NCBI RefSeq assembly: GCF_002727125.1
Contig: NZ_NHOA01000084.1
Location: forward strand, 62,001-126,000
DNA length: 64,000 bases
DNA from: Halorubrum persicum
Lineage (GTDB): Archaea; Halobacteriota; Halobacteria; Halobacteriales; Haloferacaceae
Reading direction: 5' to 3'
Position 1 is the first letter of the stretch. Each line of letters starts with the position of its first letter. The notes beneath the pieces were generated by a model. That model did not search any database and was not told where the DNA came from. It saw nothing but the letters and a program-made list of their open reading frames with translations. This document shows, in pieces, positions 24,734 to 34,153 of the stretch. The position numbers and the translations under genes are program-made.

Positions 24734-25543
24734 ATGGACAGGCGCGCGTTCCTCCTCCGAGCGGTCGGCCTGGGGGCCTGCGGCGGGCTCGCGGGCTGTG
24801 CCGACCTCGTCGACGCCGGAAACGGCGGCGGCGTCGCGGAGCGCGACCCGCCGGACCGCCCCGACGAACTCGCGCCCGAACCGGTCTCGGAGTACGTCGC
24901 TACCTACGAGGAGGTCCGCGTGCACAACCGTCACGCCGCGGAGGGGGCGGTCGAGGTGGCCGTCGAGGCCACCGCGGTCTTCGATCACGCCTCCGGAGAC
25001 GACCACTACGCGACCGCGCAACACGCCGGCTCGGTGTATTACGAGAGCGACGCCGGCGCCCGCTCCGTGGGCGAGCTGTACGCCGACCCGGTTCCGTACC
25101 TCGTGACGCCGGACCGAACGCTTCGGTTGGACGTGCGGCGGCGAGCGCTCGAGACCGACGCTCGAGACGACGGCGGGGACGTGTCCGCCGACGAGCGCGC
25201 CTCACCCCCGCTCGGCGTCCGGCTCCTCAACGTCACGGAGGAGACGCGCGAACTCGCACTGACGGTGACGCGGCGGAAGACGAACGACGGCGGGGCGGAG
25301 ACCGGCGAGCCGGTCGCCGACCTCGAGGTCGGGGTCGCCCCGGAGACGGCCGTCGAGGTGCGATCGATCACGGACGTGCGCGGGAGCTACCGCGTCACCG
25401 CTCGCATGGAAGACGACGGGGTGACCGGCCAGGGGCGGATCGAGGTCGGGCTCCCGAGCGCGGACCGGGGACCGAACGTCGACATCGTGTGCGACGGTAA
25501 CGGGGTCTCGACGTGGCATCTCCCCTCGTTCGAAGGGGTCTGA
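24734..25543 (+). CDS. Tat lipoprotein of unknown function
   Basis: A 269-residue secreted protein with the twin-arginine signal RRAFLLRAVGLG and lipobox LAGC (Cys at 22), so probably lipid-anchored outside the membrane. The mature part is acidic and beta-rich, with a VxVxVEATAVF repeat-like core and a C-terminal Thr/Glu/Val-rich Ig-like pattern. It has no cofactor motif I can name. CCTTTTGG about 27 nt upstream suits a leaderless start. It ends 25 bp before the convergent histidine kinase gene. Confidence 0.8.
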   Translation: MDRRAFLLRAVGLGACGGLAGCADLVDAGNGGGVAERDPPDRPDELAPEPVSEYVATYEEVRVHNRHAAEGAVEVAVEATAVFDHASGDDHYATAQHAGSVYYESDAGARSVGELYADPVPYLVTPDRTLRLDVRRRALETDARDDGGDVSADERASPPLGVRLLNVTEETRELALTVTRRKTNDGGAETGEPVADLEVGVAPETAVEVRSITDVRGSYRVTARMEDDGVTGQGRIEVGLPSADRGPNVDIVCDGNGVSTWHLPSFEGV

Positions 25544-25567
25544 GTCGGCGGGACGCGGGAGCGAGCG

Positions 25568-27100
25568 TCAGTCGTCGTCGACGGGTTCGACCCCGCGGAA
25601 CTCGAAGCGCGCCCCGCCGTCCGCGGCGTCGGCGAGCTCGAGCGTCCAGCCGTGCGCGTCGGCGACCTCGGCCACGATCTTGAGTCCGAAGCCGGTCCCC
25701 TCCGGATCGGTCGAGACGCCGGCGTCGAACATCTCGTCGCGTCGGTCTGCAGGAATTCCGGGGCCGTCGTCTTCGACGTAGAAGCCGTCGCCGTCGGGGA
25801 GGGTGCCGACTTCGACGCGCACCGAGTCGCCGGCGTGAGTGACCGCGTTGGCGAACAGGTTCTCCACGGCCTGGCGCAGGCGGCTTCTGTCGGCTTGGAA
25901 CCGGAGGTCGTCGGCGACGACGATCTCGGCGGCCGCGGTGTCGACGCTCTCCCAACACTCCCCGGCCAGTTCCGCGAGGGACACCGGCTCCGTCTCGTCG
26001 ATCGCGGCGCCCTGTCGCGCGAGCGTCAGCATGTCCTCCACGAGCGCCTCCATCCGTTCGAGCGAGCGGGCGACCGCGTCGATCTCGGCCAGCTCCTCGT
26101 GCTCGTCGGAGAGCTGTTCGCGGACCATATCGAGGTTCCCGGTCGCGACGTTGAGGGGGCTCCGGAGGTCGTGGGAGACGAGACTGGCGAACTCCTCCAG
26201 CCGGTCGCGCTCCCGGGCGACCTCCTGTTCGCGGACCCGGAGCTGGCGTTCTCGCTCGATGCGGACGAACACCATGGTGACGGTGGCGGCCCAGAGGCGC
26301 GCGACGGCGAGGTCGGACTCGTCGAACGCGTCCGGTTCCGTGGACCCGATGTTGATGAGCCCGTACCGGCCCAGCGGAAGGATCAGTTCGCTGCGGATCG
26401 GCGAGTCCGGATTGTGCCGATCCGAATCCTCGTGCGTGTCGGTCACGTAGGCCGGTTCGCCGGACGTGAACACGCCCCACGAGATGCTGGACGAGTCGGG
26501 GCCGAAGGTCGGGTGATTGCCGACGATCTCGTCGGCCACGTCGGTCCAGACGATCGGGTCGAGGCGCTCGTGGCTCTCGTCGTAGAGCCAGATCGCCGCG
26601 AGGGGGTGACCGAGCACGTCCTCCACGTACTCCACCGCGGCCTCCGCGGCGAACTCCCGGTCGGTCGTCTTCAGCAGGTCCTGCGTCGCCTCGTGGAGCG
26701 CCTCCAGCGTCCGCGTCCGGCGATGGAGCTCGGCCTGCTGGGCGCGCTCCTCCCTGACGTCGACGATCGTGGCGACGAGGAACGTCTCGCCGTCGTGGTC
26801 GAACGGCCCGAGGCTGAGCGTCACGGGCACCTCGCTTCCGTCCGCGCGCTGGGCGTGCAGGTCCAGGCTCGCCGCCATCGAGCGCGGCTGGGGGTCGACG
26901 ACGTAGCGGTGGAGCTCCTCGCCGGCCTCACCGCCGTCGGGGTCGTACACCAGCGTCTCGAAGTTCGTTCCCTCCACCTCCGACGGTGTGTACCCGAGCA
27001 CCGCCTCGACCTGTTTGTTGCCAGCCCGGACGACGCCGTCGTCGTCGACGATCACGACCGCGTCCGGGATGCCGTCGAGCGCCTCTGGGAACTGCTCCAT
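25568..27100 (-). CDS. PAS-GAF sensor histidine kinase
   Basis: A 510-residue soluble kinase: PAS domain (about 5-120), GAF domain (about 130-285), HisKA with SHDLRSPLN and phospho-acceptor His310, and a HATPase_c domain (about 400-500; Asn, DDGPGIP and GTGFGLKIV boxes). There are no membrane helices, so the stimulus is cytosolic or redox/light-like. No response regulator is adjacent. It starts 2 bp after the DUF5806 stop on the same strand, so the two form an operon. Confidence 0.92.
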   Translation of the reverse strand: MEQFPEALDGIPDAVVIVDDDGVVRAGNKQVEAVLGYTPSEVEGTNFETLVYDPDGGEAGEELHRYVVDPQPRSMAASLDLHAQRADGSEVPVTLSLGPFDHDGETFLVATIVDVREERAQQAELHRRTRTLEALHEATQDLLKTTDREFAAEAAVEYVEDVLGHPLAAIWLYDESHERLDPIVWTDVADEIVGNHPTFGPDSSSISWGVFTSGEPAYVTDTHEDSDRHNPDSPIRSELILPLGRYGLINIGSTEPDAFDESDLAVARLWAATVTMVFVRIERERQLRVREQEVARERDRLEEFASLVSHDLRSPLNVATGNLDMVREQLSDEHEELAEIDAVARSLERMEALVEDMLTLARQGAAIDETEPVSLAELAGECWESVDTAAAEIVVADDLRFQADRSRLRQAVENLFANAVTHAGDSVRVEVGTLPDGDGFYVEDDGPGIPADRRDEMFDAGVSTDPEGTGFGLKIVAEVADAHGWTLELADAADGGARFEFRGVEPVDDD

Positions 27101-27102
27101 CG

Positions 27103-27828
27103 CTACTCCTCGGTCGGCTGGTGGACGTGCCCGCACTCGGGGCACCGGACCTCCTCGCCGCGGAGGTCCGCCGAGGACGCGCGCACCTCCCGCATCACCT
27201 CGCTGATCCGGTCCTCGGCGTCGAGCTCGTCGGCGACCGCGAGGTCGACCCCCTCGACCTCTAACAGGAACTTCGCGACCTCCGTCACCTCGTACATCAT
27301 CTCGTCTAAGTCCTCGGCGGTGAAGAAGCCGGACATCGCGCCGTAGAGGAACGTCGCGCCCGCCTTCGTTACCTTCTCCTCGAAGGAGTAGCGCGCCTGG
27401 TTGACCGCCTGCGGCGTGTACGTGTCGGTCATGAAGGGGACGAGCTCGGGGAGGTTCTCACCGATCTTGGTCATCTCGACGCCCGTCTCGGTGCGAAAGT
27501 CGGCGCAGAGCCGCGCGATCGCCCACTCTCTGGCCGTGATGTACGTCCGATCGCGGAGGAACTCGTTGACGCGCTCGTAGCGCGCCCCGTCCATCTTCTT
27601 GAACCGCTCGTACTTGCGGACCTCGGGAGGGACCTGCTCTTGGCCCTGGTCGGCGCCGTCCGCGTCGCCATGGGCGTCGCCGGCTCCGGTGTCGTCGCCG
27701 GCGGGGGTTCCGTCGGCGTCCGTCGCCGAGGGGTCGTCGGTCGGCGCCGACCCCTCCGCCGTGGCGTCGGCGGGCTCGGCGGCGTCGTCCGATCCCGCGT
27801 CCGCCGCGGGATCGGTTGGTTCGTTCAT
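27103..27828 (-). CDS. DUF5806-type conserved haloarchaeal protein
   Basis: A 241-residue protein. The first 65 residues are low-complexity Asp/Ala/Gly/Thr and probably disordered. The conserved helical core follows (VRKYERFKKMDGARYERVN region, then AREWAIARLCADFRTETG). A C-terminal CPECGH motif suggests half of a zinc site. The family, DUF5806 as I recall it, is haloarchaea-restricted with unknown function. ACCCTTTTGTT about 27 nt upstream supports the ATG at 27828. It lies upstream of the PAS-GAF kinase with a 2-bp gap, so it may work with it. Confidence 0.8.
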   Translation of the reverse strand: MNEPTDPAADAGSDDAAEPADATAEGSAPTDDPSATDADGTPAGDDTGAGDAHGDADGADQGQEQVPPEVRKYERFKKMDGARYERVNEFLRDRTYITAREWAIARLCADFRTETGVEMTKIGENLPELVPFMTDTYTPQAVNQARYSFEEKVTKAGATFLYGAMSGFFTAEDLDEMMYEVTEVAKFLLEVEGVDLAVADELDAEDRISEVMREVRASSADLRGEEVRCPECGHVHQPTEE

Positions 27829-28057
27829 GCTACTAGTAACCTTACCGGCGAACAAAAGGGTTGTCGGTGGCCACCCCGAGCCTCGTGGCCCGTCGTGGGC
27901 GTCGAGGGCGTCGCGGGCTCGCGGACGGCGCGGCAGGCCCGGGTGCCGCGGGCGACTCGACAGTCACGGCCGGGATCGGTGATCCAACCCTGCGATCGGG
28001 TCTCACCGGTGACCGATCGGAGATCCATTTTTGTACCGGCGCACGGAGGGGAGAGGT

Positions 28058-28426
28058 ATGAAGGTGCTTTGCGGGATCGGCGGCAGCGACGACTCGTTCC
28101 GCGCGCTCGACCGAACCGTCGAGCGCGCGGCGGTCGCGGACGACGACCTCACGGTGGCGGTCGTCGAGAACCCGGACTCGTCGGTGGAGCCGGACGAGAT
28201 CGTGCAACGGGCGGAGTCGGCGATCGAAGAGGCGGGCCTCGACGCCGATGTCAGGCTGATCGAGGGCGATCCGGGGAGCCGGATCGTGGAGATCGCCGAG
28301 GCGGAGGGGTTCGAAGAGATCGTCCTCGGCGGCGGGCACACGAGCCCGATGGGGAAGATCACGATCGGGTCGATCGCCGAGTTCGTACTGTTGAACGCCA
28401 AAACGTCCGTCACGCTGGTCAGATGA
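28058..28426 (+). CDS. Single-domain universal stress protein
   Basis: A 122-residue UspA protein with the expected N-terminal beta strand ([12 protein letters not shown]). The C-terminal glycine-rich ATP segment is [10 protein letters not shown] then GSIAEFVL, a shortened form of the usual G-x2-G-x9-G signature. It has both a TATA-like CATTTTTG about 27 nt upstream and a GGAGGGGAGAGG purine run before the ATG. Its stop overlaps the GNAT start by 4 bp (ATGA). Confidence 0.88.
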   Translation: MKVLCGIGGSDDSFRALDRTVERAAVADDDLTVAVVENPDSSVEPDEIVQRAESAIEEAGLDADVRLIEGDPGSRIVEIAEAEGFEEIVLGGGHTSPMGKITIGSIAEFVLLNAKTSVTLVR

Positions 28427-28989
28427 GCGACCGTGGATATCCCGACGCGGTGGCCGACGAGTTCACCGCTCCCCCCACGGAGTTCACGGACCGGGAGGAT
28501 CGCACCGTCGAGCTCCGCCCCTACGAGAACACCGAGCGGGAGCGCGAGGCGCTCGTCGAGATGTACGACAGCTTCGACCCGGCCGACCGCGCGCAGGGGA
28601 TCCCGCCGGGCGGCGAAGAGCGGATCCGCGAGTGGCTGGACGCGATCCTCGGCGGGGAGTGCCGCAACGTGATCGCGTGGTGCGGCGACGAGGTGGCCGG
28701 CCACGCGACGCTGGTGCCCGACGGCGACGCCTACGAGCTGGCGATCTTCGTCCACCAGGAGTATCAGCGCGCCGGCATCGGGACGTACCTGATCCGCGGA
28801 CTGCTCGGTCACGGACAGGCCGAGGGGATCGAGAAGGTGTGGCTCACAGTGGAGCGCTGGAACCGCGCGGCCGTCTCGCTGTACAAGAAGATCGGGTTCG
28901 AGACCTCCGACGCCGAGAGCTTCGAGCTGGAGATGGGGCTCCGGCTGAATCCGGACGCCGAGCGAGAGGAGCCCGACGAGGATCAGTAG
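28423..28989 (+). CDS. GNAT-family N-acetyltransferase
   Basis: A 188-residue GCN5-like acetyltransferase. The acetyl-CoA pyrophosphate loop is Gln-x2-Gly-Ile-Gly ([14 protein letters not shown]) around residues 113-126, and the [18 protein letters not shown] motif closes the fold. The N-terminal 35 residues are an acidic extension. ATGA overlap with the UspA gene implies translational coupling. Substrate unknown (amine, protein N-terminus or small molecule). Confidence 0.88.
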   Translation: MSDRGYPDAVADEFTAPPTEFTDREDRTVELRPYENTEREREALVEMYDSFDPADRAQGIPPGGEERIREWLDAILGGECRNVIAWCGDEVAGHATLVPDGDAYELAIFVHQEYQRAGIGTYLIRGLLGHGQAEGIEKVWLTVERWNRAAVSLYKKIGFETSDAESFELEMGLRLNPDAEREEPDEDQ

Positions 28990-29099
28990 CACTGGGGCCG
29001 GCCAACGGCCTCGAAGGCGGCCATCCGCGCTCCACGAGAGACCGCGTAGCGTTGGCCGGGATCTTCAAGACTTTACGTGCGGCGGGCGAGCGCTCCGGT

Positions 29100-29723
29100 A
29101 TGAGTCATCGGATCCTTCTGCTGGGGGCGCCGGGTGCCGGAAAGGGAACGCAGAGCGCGAAGCTCGCCGAGGAGTACGGCGTCGAGCACGTCACGACCGG
29201 GGACGCGCTCCGCGCGAACAAGGACATGGAGACCGAGTACGGGACGCCCCGGTCGTTCATGGAGGCGGGAGATCTCGTCCCGGACCCGGTCGTCAACGAG
29301 ATCGTCGAGGCCGCGCTGACGGACGCCGACGGCTTCGTGCTCGACGGCTACCCGCGCAACCTCGACCAGGCGGAGTACCTCTCGGAGATCACCGACCTCG
29401 ACGCCGTGATCTACCTCGATGTCGACGAGGAGGTGCTCGTCGACCGGCTCACCGGTCGGCGCGTCTGCGACGACTGCGGCGCGAACTTCCACGTCGACTT
29501 CCAGCCGCCCGAGGAGCCGGGCGTCTGCGACGAGTGCGGCGGCGAGCTGATCCAGCGCGAGGACGACACCGAAGAGACCGCGCGCGAGCGGCTCAACGTG
29601 TTCTACGACAACACCGAGCCCGTCATCGAGCACTTCCGCGACGAGGGCGACCTCGTCGAGGTCGACGGCGAGGCGGCGCCGGACGAGGTCTTCGCGCGCA
29701 TCCGCGAAGTCCTCGACGAGTAG
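29100..29723 (+). CDS. adk: Adenylate kinase
   Basis: The 207-residue enzyme interconverts AMP, ATP and ADP. P-loop GAPGAGKGT is at residues 9-17, VTTGDALR binds AMP, and LDGYPRN is the second adenine-site motif. The LID carries a zinc-finger quartet Cys123, 126, 143, 146. This is the bacterial-type (AdkA-long) adenylate kinase also found in haloarchaea. ACTTTACG sits about 27 nt upstream. The DUF106 gene follows, as is common in haloarchaeal genomes. Confidence 0.96.
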   Translation: MSHRILLLGAPGAGKGTQSAKLAEEYGVEHVTTGDALRANKDMETEYGTPRSFMEAGDLVPDPVVNEIVEAALTDADGFVLDGYPRNLDQAEYLSEITDLDAVIYLDVDEEVLVDRLTGRRVCDDCGANFHVDFQPPEEPGVCDECGGELIQREDDTEETARERLNVFYDNTEPVIEHFRDEGDLVEVDGEAAPDEVFARIREVLDE

Positions 29724-29860
29724 GGTCGACTCACCGAGACGGACGGGGAGTCAGCCGTCGGTGCCGGCGAGCCGGGACGGCGTCGTCGAGGGGAGGCGCT
29801 GACGCGCGGTCGCCGGCGATCCTGCAAGGTTCTTAACCGTCCGCCGACAACCGAGCGGTA

Positions 29861-30778
29861 ATGAGCAAGGTCGAACGGAGAGTCCGCTCGCTGATCAGCG
29901 ATGACAGCGAGATGCGAGACGCTGTCGAGGTCGTCCTCGATAACGCCACTGACGGCGAGGTCCAGTGGGTCGACGTCCGCGACGAGATCACGAGCGGCCA
30001 GTGGGGTCGGCTCATCGAGAAGGAGATCCTCGTCGACGGCGACACCGGCTTCGCGCTGGCGGACCGGGACGCCATCGAGGCGGGACTGGAGGACGACGAC
30101 GACGGCGGCCTGACCGGCGGGGGCGACGTCGACACCCCGGAGACGACCACGTGGACCAAGTGGGATAAGGTCGCCGGGGTCGCGACGCTTGGCGCGTTCG
30201 TCGGCTACGCCGTCAACCCGGTCCGGAACGCGATCGCCGGCACCTTCGACGTCGTGTTGGGACCGCTTCTCAACGTCGTTCCCTTCTACGTCGTGATCAT
30301 GGTCATCGCGCTCGCGACGGGGTTGTACTCGACCCTGCTGCGCGCGGGGCTCATGGATATGGAGAAGATGAGCCAGTACCAGGACCGGATGAAAGACATT
30401 CAGGACCGCCGGAAGGAGGCGAAAGAGCGCGACGACCAGGAGGCGCTCGACGCGATCCAGGAGGAGCAGATGGACGCGATGGGCGACCAGCTCGGGATGT
30501 TCAAAGAGCAGTTCCGCCCGATGGTGTGGATCATGTTCCTCACGATCCCGGCGTTCCTGTGGATGTTCTGGGTGATCGGCTACCGCGGCTCCGACGCCGC
30601 GTACCCCGCCGTCGCCGCCCAAGAGATCGTGATCCCGCTCGCCGGCACGGTCACGTGGGACACGGGGATCGTCGGCCCCATCCAGATGTGGATCCTCTGG
30701 TACTTCCTCTGCTCGATGGCGTTCACTCAGCTCGTCCAGAAGAGCCTCAACATCGAGATGTCGCCGTCGTCGTCGTAA
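29861..30778 (+). CDS. DUF106 (EMC3/TMCO1-like) membrane protein
   Basis: A 305-residue membrane protein with three helices (about 105-125, 140-165 and 220-245, with a fourth near 275) flanking a charged coiled coil (MEKMSQYQDRMKDIQDRRKE region). DUF106 proteins are archaeal relatives of EMC3/TMCO1 and the YidC/Oxa1 insertase superfamily, so a role in membrane protein insertion is likely. The N-terminal 95 residues are a soluble acidic region. TTCTTAACC lies about 27 nt upstream. It commonly lies near secY-adk in archaea. Confidence 0.92.
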   Translation: MSKVERRVRSLISDDSEMRDAVEVVLDNATDGEVQWVDVRDEITSGQWGRLIEKEILVDGDTGFALADRDAIEAGLEDDDDGGLTGGGDVDTPETTTWTKWDKVAGVATLGAFVGYAVNPVRNAIAGTFDVVLGPLLNVVPFYVVIMVIALATGLYSTLLRAGLMDMEKMSQYQDRMKDIQDRRKEAKERDDQEALDAIQEEQMDAMGDQLGMFKEQFRPMVWIMFLTIPAFLWMFWVIGYRGSDAAYPAVAAQEIVIPLAGTVTWDTGIVGPIQMWILWYFLCSMAFTQLVQKSLNIEMSPSSS

Positions 30779-30846
30779 CGACCTCCCCGTCGACGCTGTT
30801 TTGCTCCCGGTAACGCCGTGCTCCGCGGGGCCGACTTCCCACCTCG

Positions 30847-32211
30847 TCAGGCGTACGCCTCGAACTCCTCGCCGAAGACGAGGAAGTAGCCGGTCCCGAC
30901 GATCCCGATCGCCGCGGCGACGGTGAAGGCGACCTCCGGGCTGACGAAGTCCCAGAGGGTGCCGCCGATCGCCGCGCTCGGGATGACGATCGTGTTCCGG
31001 AGCAGGTAGTAGGTCCCGGTGACGCGGCCGCCCGCGCCCTGTTCGGCGGGACCGACGATGAGCGCCTTGTGCGAGGGAAGGCCGGCGAACCGGAGCCCGG
31101 AGAAGGCGAACACGAGGACCAGCGCCCACTGGACCGGGACGACCGAGGAGAGGGCCTCGGGAGCGTAAATGAGAACGACCGGGAACGCGCCGTACACGAA
31201 GAAGCCGAGCGCGACGACGGGTTTGAGCCCGACCCGCTCGGCGAGCCTCGCCGCGGGGACCATCGTGAGCAGCGCGACGACCATCTCGACGCCCAGCAGA
31301 TAGCCGAAGAACGCCGGCGGCGAGAGGTCCACGTCGTAGGCGAACCCGCCGACCGCGACCGTCGTCTCCACTCCCGCCGAGAAGATCTGCGTGACGACGA
31401 GCACGAAGAAGACGTACACCATCCCGTTCGCGAAGCGCACGAGGGTGTCGCCGATCAGCAGCGGGCGGAGCGGGTCGGGCATCTCGCGGAGGTCGGTGCG
31501 GATCTGCGCGACGCCCTCGAATCGCCCGCCGCCGACGGTGTCGCCGCTCGCGCCGTAGAGGAGGTGTTGCACGAGCGTCCCGACGACGCCGAAGACGACC
31601 GCCACCGCGAGCACGTACCGGAAGCTCACGGTGAACGCCGGGTGGAGGTCGATGAGAATCGCCGCGAGGACGGGGCCGATCAGGAACGCGGTGCGCCGGA
31701 ACGTCTCCGTGCTCGCGAACCCGGCGGCCAGCCGGGACGGGGCCGTCGCCTGCTTCACCACGGCGAACGTCGCCCCGAGCCCGAACGACTTCCACGCCTG
31801 CGCGAGCACCAGCCCGACGAAGATCCAGATCCACGGTTCGATCGTCGCGCCCGCGACCGTGATCGTCCCGACGGCCGGGGCGACCAGCCAGACGGCGAAG
31901 CCGACGGTGGAGACCAGTCCGAAGGCCGTCAGCGCGTACCGCGATCCGATCCGGTCGGAGATGGCGCCGCCCGGATACGGGTACAGCGCGGAGATGACGT
32001 TGCCGAAGGTGCCGAACAGCCCGACGACGAATCCGGACGCCCCGAGCGCCACCATATACTCCGGGAGGAATCGGTTCGTCATCTGGAAGCCGAGGCTGAA
32101 CGCGAACATCGCCAGCGAGACCACCAGCACGTCTCGCTCTAAGGCGAGGAACTGCCGGAACGTCTCGAACGGCGTCGTCTCCTCCGAGTCGCCGGCGGCG
32201 TCGTTGCTCAT
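30847..32211 (-). CDS. Major facilitator superfamily transporter
   Basis: A 454-residue protein with about twelve hydrophobic helices, a loop 2-3 MFS signature (GGAISDRIGSRYA) and the equivalent second-half loop (RLAERVGLKP). The large central cytoplasmic loop is typical. The substrate cannot be inferred. No TATA box is well placed before the ATG at 32211. The only good box lies about 130 nt upstream and leads to a 34-codon leader ORF that ends on this start. Confidence 0.88.
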   Translation of the reverse strand: MSNDAAGDSEETTPFETFRQFLALERDVLVVSLAMFAFSLGFQMTNRFLPEYMVALGASGFVVGLFGTFGNVISALYPYPGGAISDRIGSRYALTAFGLVSTVGFAVWLVAPAVGTITVAGATIEPWIWIFVGLVLAQAWKSFGLGATFAVVKQATAPSRLAAGFASTETFRRTAFLIGPVLAAILIDLHPAFTVSFRYVLAVAVVFGVVGTLVQHLLYGASGDTVGGGRFEGVAQIRTDLREMPDPLRPLLIGDTLVRFANGMVYVFFVLVVTQIFSAGVETTVAVGGFAYDVDLSPPAFFGYLLGVEMVVALLTMVPAARLAERVGLKPVVALGFFVYGAFPVVLIYAPEALSSVVPVQWALVLVFAFSGLRFAGLPSHKALIVGPAEQGAGGRVTGTYYLLRNTIVIPSAAIGGTLWDFVSPEVAFTVAAAIGIVGTGYFLVFGEEFEAYA

Positions 32212-32312
32212 CGTCGGGGGACGCGTGAAACTGCGGCGACGGTGTCGACGCACGGACGGAGACCGGGTCGGGACCGAGCGAAGTCGGTGGCGGTGGACGT
32301 CCCGTCTCTCAT
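32208..32312 (-). CDS. Short leader ORF (34 aa), ATGA-coupled to the MFS gene
   Basis: CCTATTTGAC (32335-32344, minus strand) is centred 27 nt before this ATG at 32312, so a leaderless transcript would start here. The 34 codons, basic and Pro/Arg-rich at the end, run without a stop to TGA at 32208-32210, which overlaps the MFS ATG (32209-32211) as ATGA. The main gene is in a different frame. This is the clearest of several such arrangements in the window. Confidence 0.45.
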   Translation of the reverse strand: MRDGTSTATDFARSRPGLRPCVDTVAAVSRVPRR

Positions 32313-32415
32313 GGTCGCGTATTCGCTCCCGTCGTCAAATAGGTTCTCACCCGATCGCCGAAGGCACACCGACCGCCGCCCCAAGGTTTACTCTCGGCTC
32401 GCCACAGGGTCGACC

Positions 32416-33351
32416 ATGCACGCCGACGAGATCGACCCGCAGGCGAAGGCGGCGATCGAGCGCCAAGAGCGGTTCCCGATCCCGCACAGCCGGTGGGGGT
32501 TGAAGCTCGCGCGCCTGCTCACGAGACCGGCGATGTGGGTCCAGAATCGGAACCCGCCAGAGGTCGGGGAAACCGCGGACGGGACGATCCCCGGGGCCGA
32601 CGGCGATCTCGACGTTCGGCTGTACCGCCCCGACGCCGACGGCCCGTTTCCGACGGTCGTGTTCTTCCACGGCGGCGGGTTCGTCCTCGGGAGCGTCGCG
32701 ACCCACGACCGGCTCTGTCGCCATCTCACGCGGGAGAGCGGCTGTGCCGTCCTCTCGGTCGACTACCGGCTCGCGCCCGAACACCCGTTCCCCGCGGCGG
32801 TCGCGGACGCGTACGCGGCGGTCGAGTGGGCGGCCGCCAACCCGGACGCGATCGACGGGACCGGGGATATCGCCGTCGCCGGCGACTCGGCCGGGGGCGC
32901 GCTCGCCGCCGTCGCCGCGCTCATGGCCGCCGAGCGCGACGGCCCCGAAATCGCGTATCAGGCGCTGTTGTACCCCGGCGTCGGCGTCGAAGTCGATCAG
33001 CCGTCGGTCGAGGAGCACGCCGGGATCGTCCTCGACGAAGCGGACCTGGAGTGGTTCATGGCGTGTTACTACGACCACGAGATCCACCAGCGAAACCCGT
33101 ACGCCGACCCGACGAACGCGGGCGACGTGTCCGGCGTCGCTCCCGCGACGGTCGTCACCGCCGGCTTCGACCCGCTCCGCGACGGCGGGAGGGCGTACGC
33201 CGAGCAGTTGGTCGGAGACGGCGTCCCGACGCGCTACGAGAACTACGCTGACCAGGTGCACGGCTTCATGACGCTCCGCGGGGTGGACCGGGCGACCGAG
33301 GCCATCGCGGACGTGGCCGACGACCTCGCCGGCGCGCTCCGAGCGGACTGA
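32416..33351 (+). CDS. HSL-family alpha/beta hydrolase (carboxylesterase/lipase)
   Basis: A 311-residue esterase of the hormone-sensitive-lipase family. Oxyanion-hole HGGG is at 85-88, nucleophile Ser158 in GDSAGG, acid Asp252 in GFDPLRD, and base His282 in VHGF. An N-terminal cap of about 50 residues is present, as in archaeal HSL esterases such as AFEST. Probably cytosolic; short-chain acyl esters are the usual substrates. GTTTACTC about 27 nt upstream supports the start at 32416. Confidence 0.93.
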   Translation: MHADEIDPQAKAAIERQERFPIPHSRWGLKLARLLTRPAMWVQNRNPPEVGETADGTIPGADGDLDVRLYRPDADGPFPTVVFFHGGGFVLGSVATHDRLCRHLTRESGCAVLSVDYRLAPEHPFPAAVADAYAAVEWAAANPDAIDGTGDIAVAGDSAGGALAAVAALMAAERDGPEIAYQALLYPGVGVEVDQPSVEEHAGIVLDEADLEWFMACYYDHEIHQRNPYADPTNAGDVSGVAPATVVTAGFDPLRDGGRAYAEQLVGDGVPTRYENYADQVHGFMTLRGVDRATEAIADVADDLAGALRAD

Positions 33352-33421
33352 TCGGGCGGCGACCGCGGGCGGTCGTCGGAGCGACCGCGCCTACTTCGGA
33401 GCGAGAGAGACAGCCGTCCCC

Positions 33422-34075
33422 TCACTCCCGCTCGTCGGCCGCGACGAACTCGCGGATCACCGCGGCCTCGGCCTTCCGAACCAGTTCGCCGGCCGTGCTC
33501 GTCGAGCAGTCGAGCGCCGCTGCCACGTCCGCGATCGTCCCGTCGCGGGGGACTTCGTAGTACCCCGCCTCGACCGCCGCCTCCAACGCGGCCCGCTGCC
33601 GGTCCGTGAGCCGCGACGGCGACGCCGCCCGCTCGAACTCGCGAACCCGCTCGATCGTGGCGTCGCTGAGGTCGGCGAGCGCCTCGTGAAACGCGCCGAG
33701 CGCACCGGTCTCGCCGACCGCCTCGAACCGCCCGGCGCCGGTGTCGAGAAAGACGACCGGCGGGAGAAATGCCACGCGGGCGGCCGCGATCGCGTCCAGC
33801 ACTGCCGGCGCGAACTCGTAGCTCTCCTGGCGGAGAAACGCGTACGTCCCGCCTCCGCCCTCGACGAGCTCGCTCGCGACGAGCGAATCGACGGCGTCGA
33901 CGACCGACGCCGTCGCGTCCGCGTCCGCGTCACACCAGAACAGCGTCGTCGCGTCCGCCGTGGGACTCCACGTCAACAGCTCGGCGCGGGTGACCGGTCC
34001 GGCCTCGGTGATCCGCCGGTGAAGCGGGTGGACGAGCCGCTCCGGATACGTCACCGAGAACTGGACGCGTTTCAT
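33422..34075 (-). CDS. Bacterioopsin-activator-like HTH regulator
   Basis: A 217-residue protein with an N-terminal sensor-like alpha/beta region and a C-terminal HTH_10 (bat-type) domain. The C-terminal domain reads SRLTDRQRAALEAAVEAGYYEVPRDG then IADVAAALDCSTSTAGE, in outline. These regulators are abundant in haloarchaea and include NarO and DmsR, so a link to respiration is conceivable, but this one sits beside an alpha/beta hydrolase. It is convergent with the esterase and followed upstream by another hydrolase on the same strand. Confidence 0.88.
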   Translation of the reverse strand: MKRVQFSVTYPERLVHPLHRRITEAGPVTRAELLTWSPTADATTLFWCDADADATASVVDAVDSLVASELVEGGGGTYAFLRQESYEFAPAVLDAIAAARVAFLPPVVFLDTGAGRFEAVGETGALGAFHEALADLSDATIERVREFERAASPSRLTDRQRAALEAAVEAGYYEVPRDGTIADVAAALDCSTSTAGELVRKAEAAVIREFVAADERE

Positions 34076-34153
34076 CCCCTCGACGTGGATCGCCGGCGGC
34101 GACGCTTCAAATCCGGTGATTCGGTCGTCGTGTCCGGCGCCGCCCACACGAGT

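Noticed and set aside
29603-31834. 743-codon minus-strand frame across adk, DUF106 and the MFS gene
   Set aside because: It spans three recognisable genes, one of them in the same strand but another frame, and has low-complexity composition. Shadow frame.
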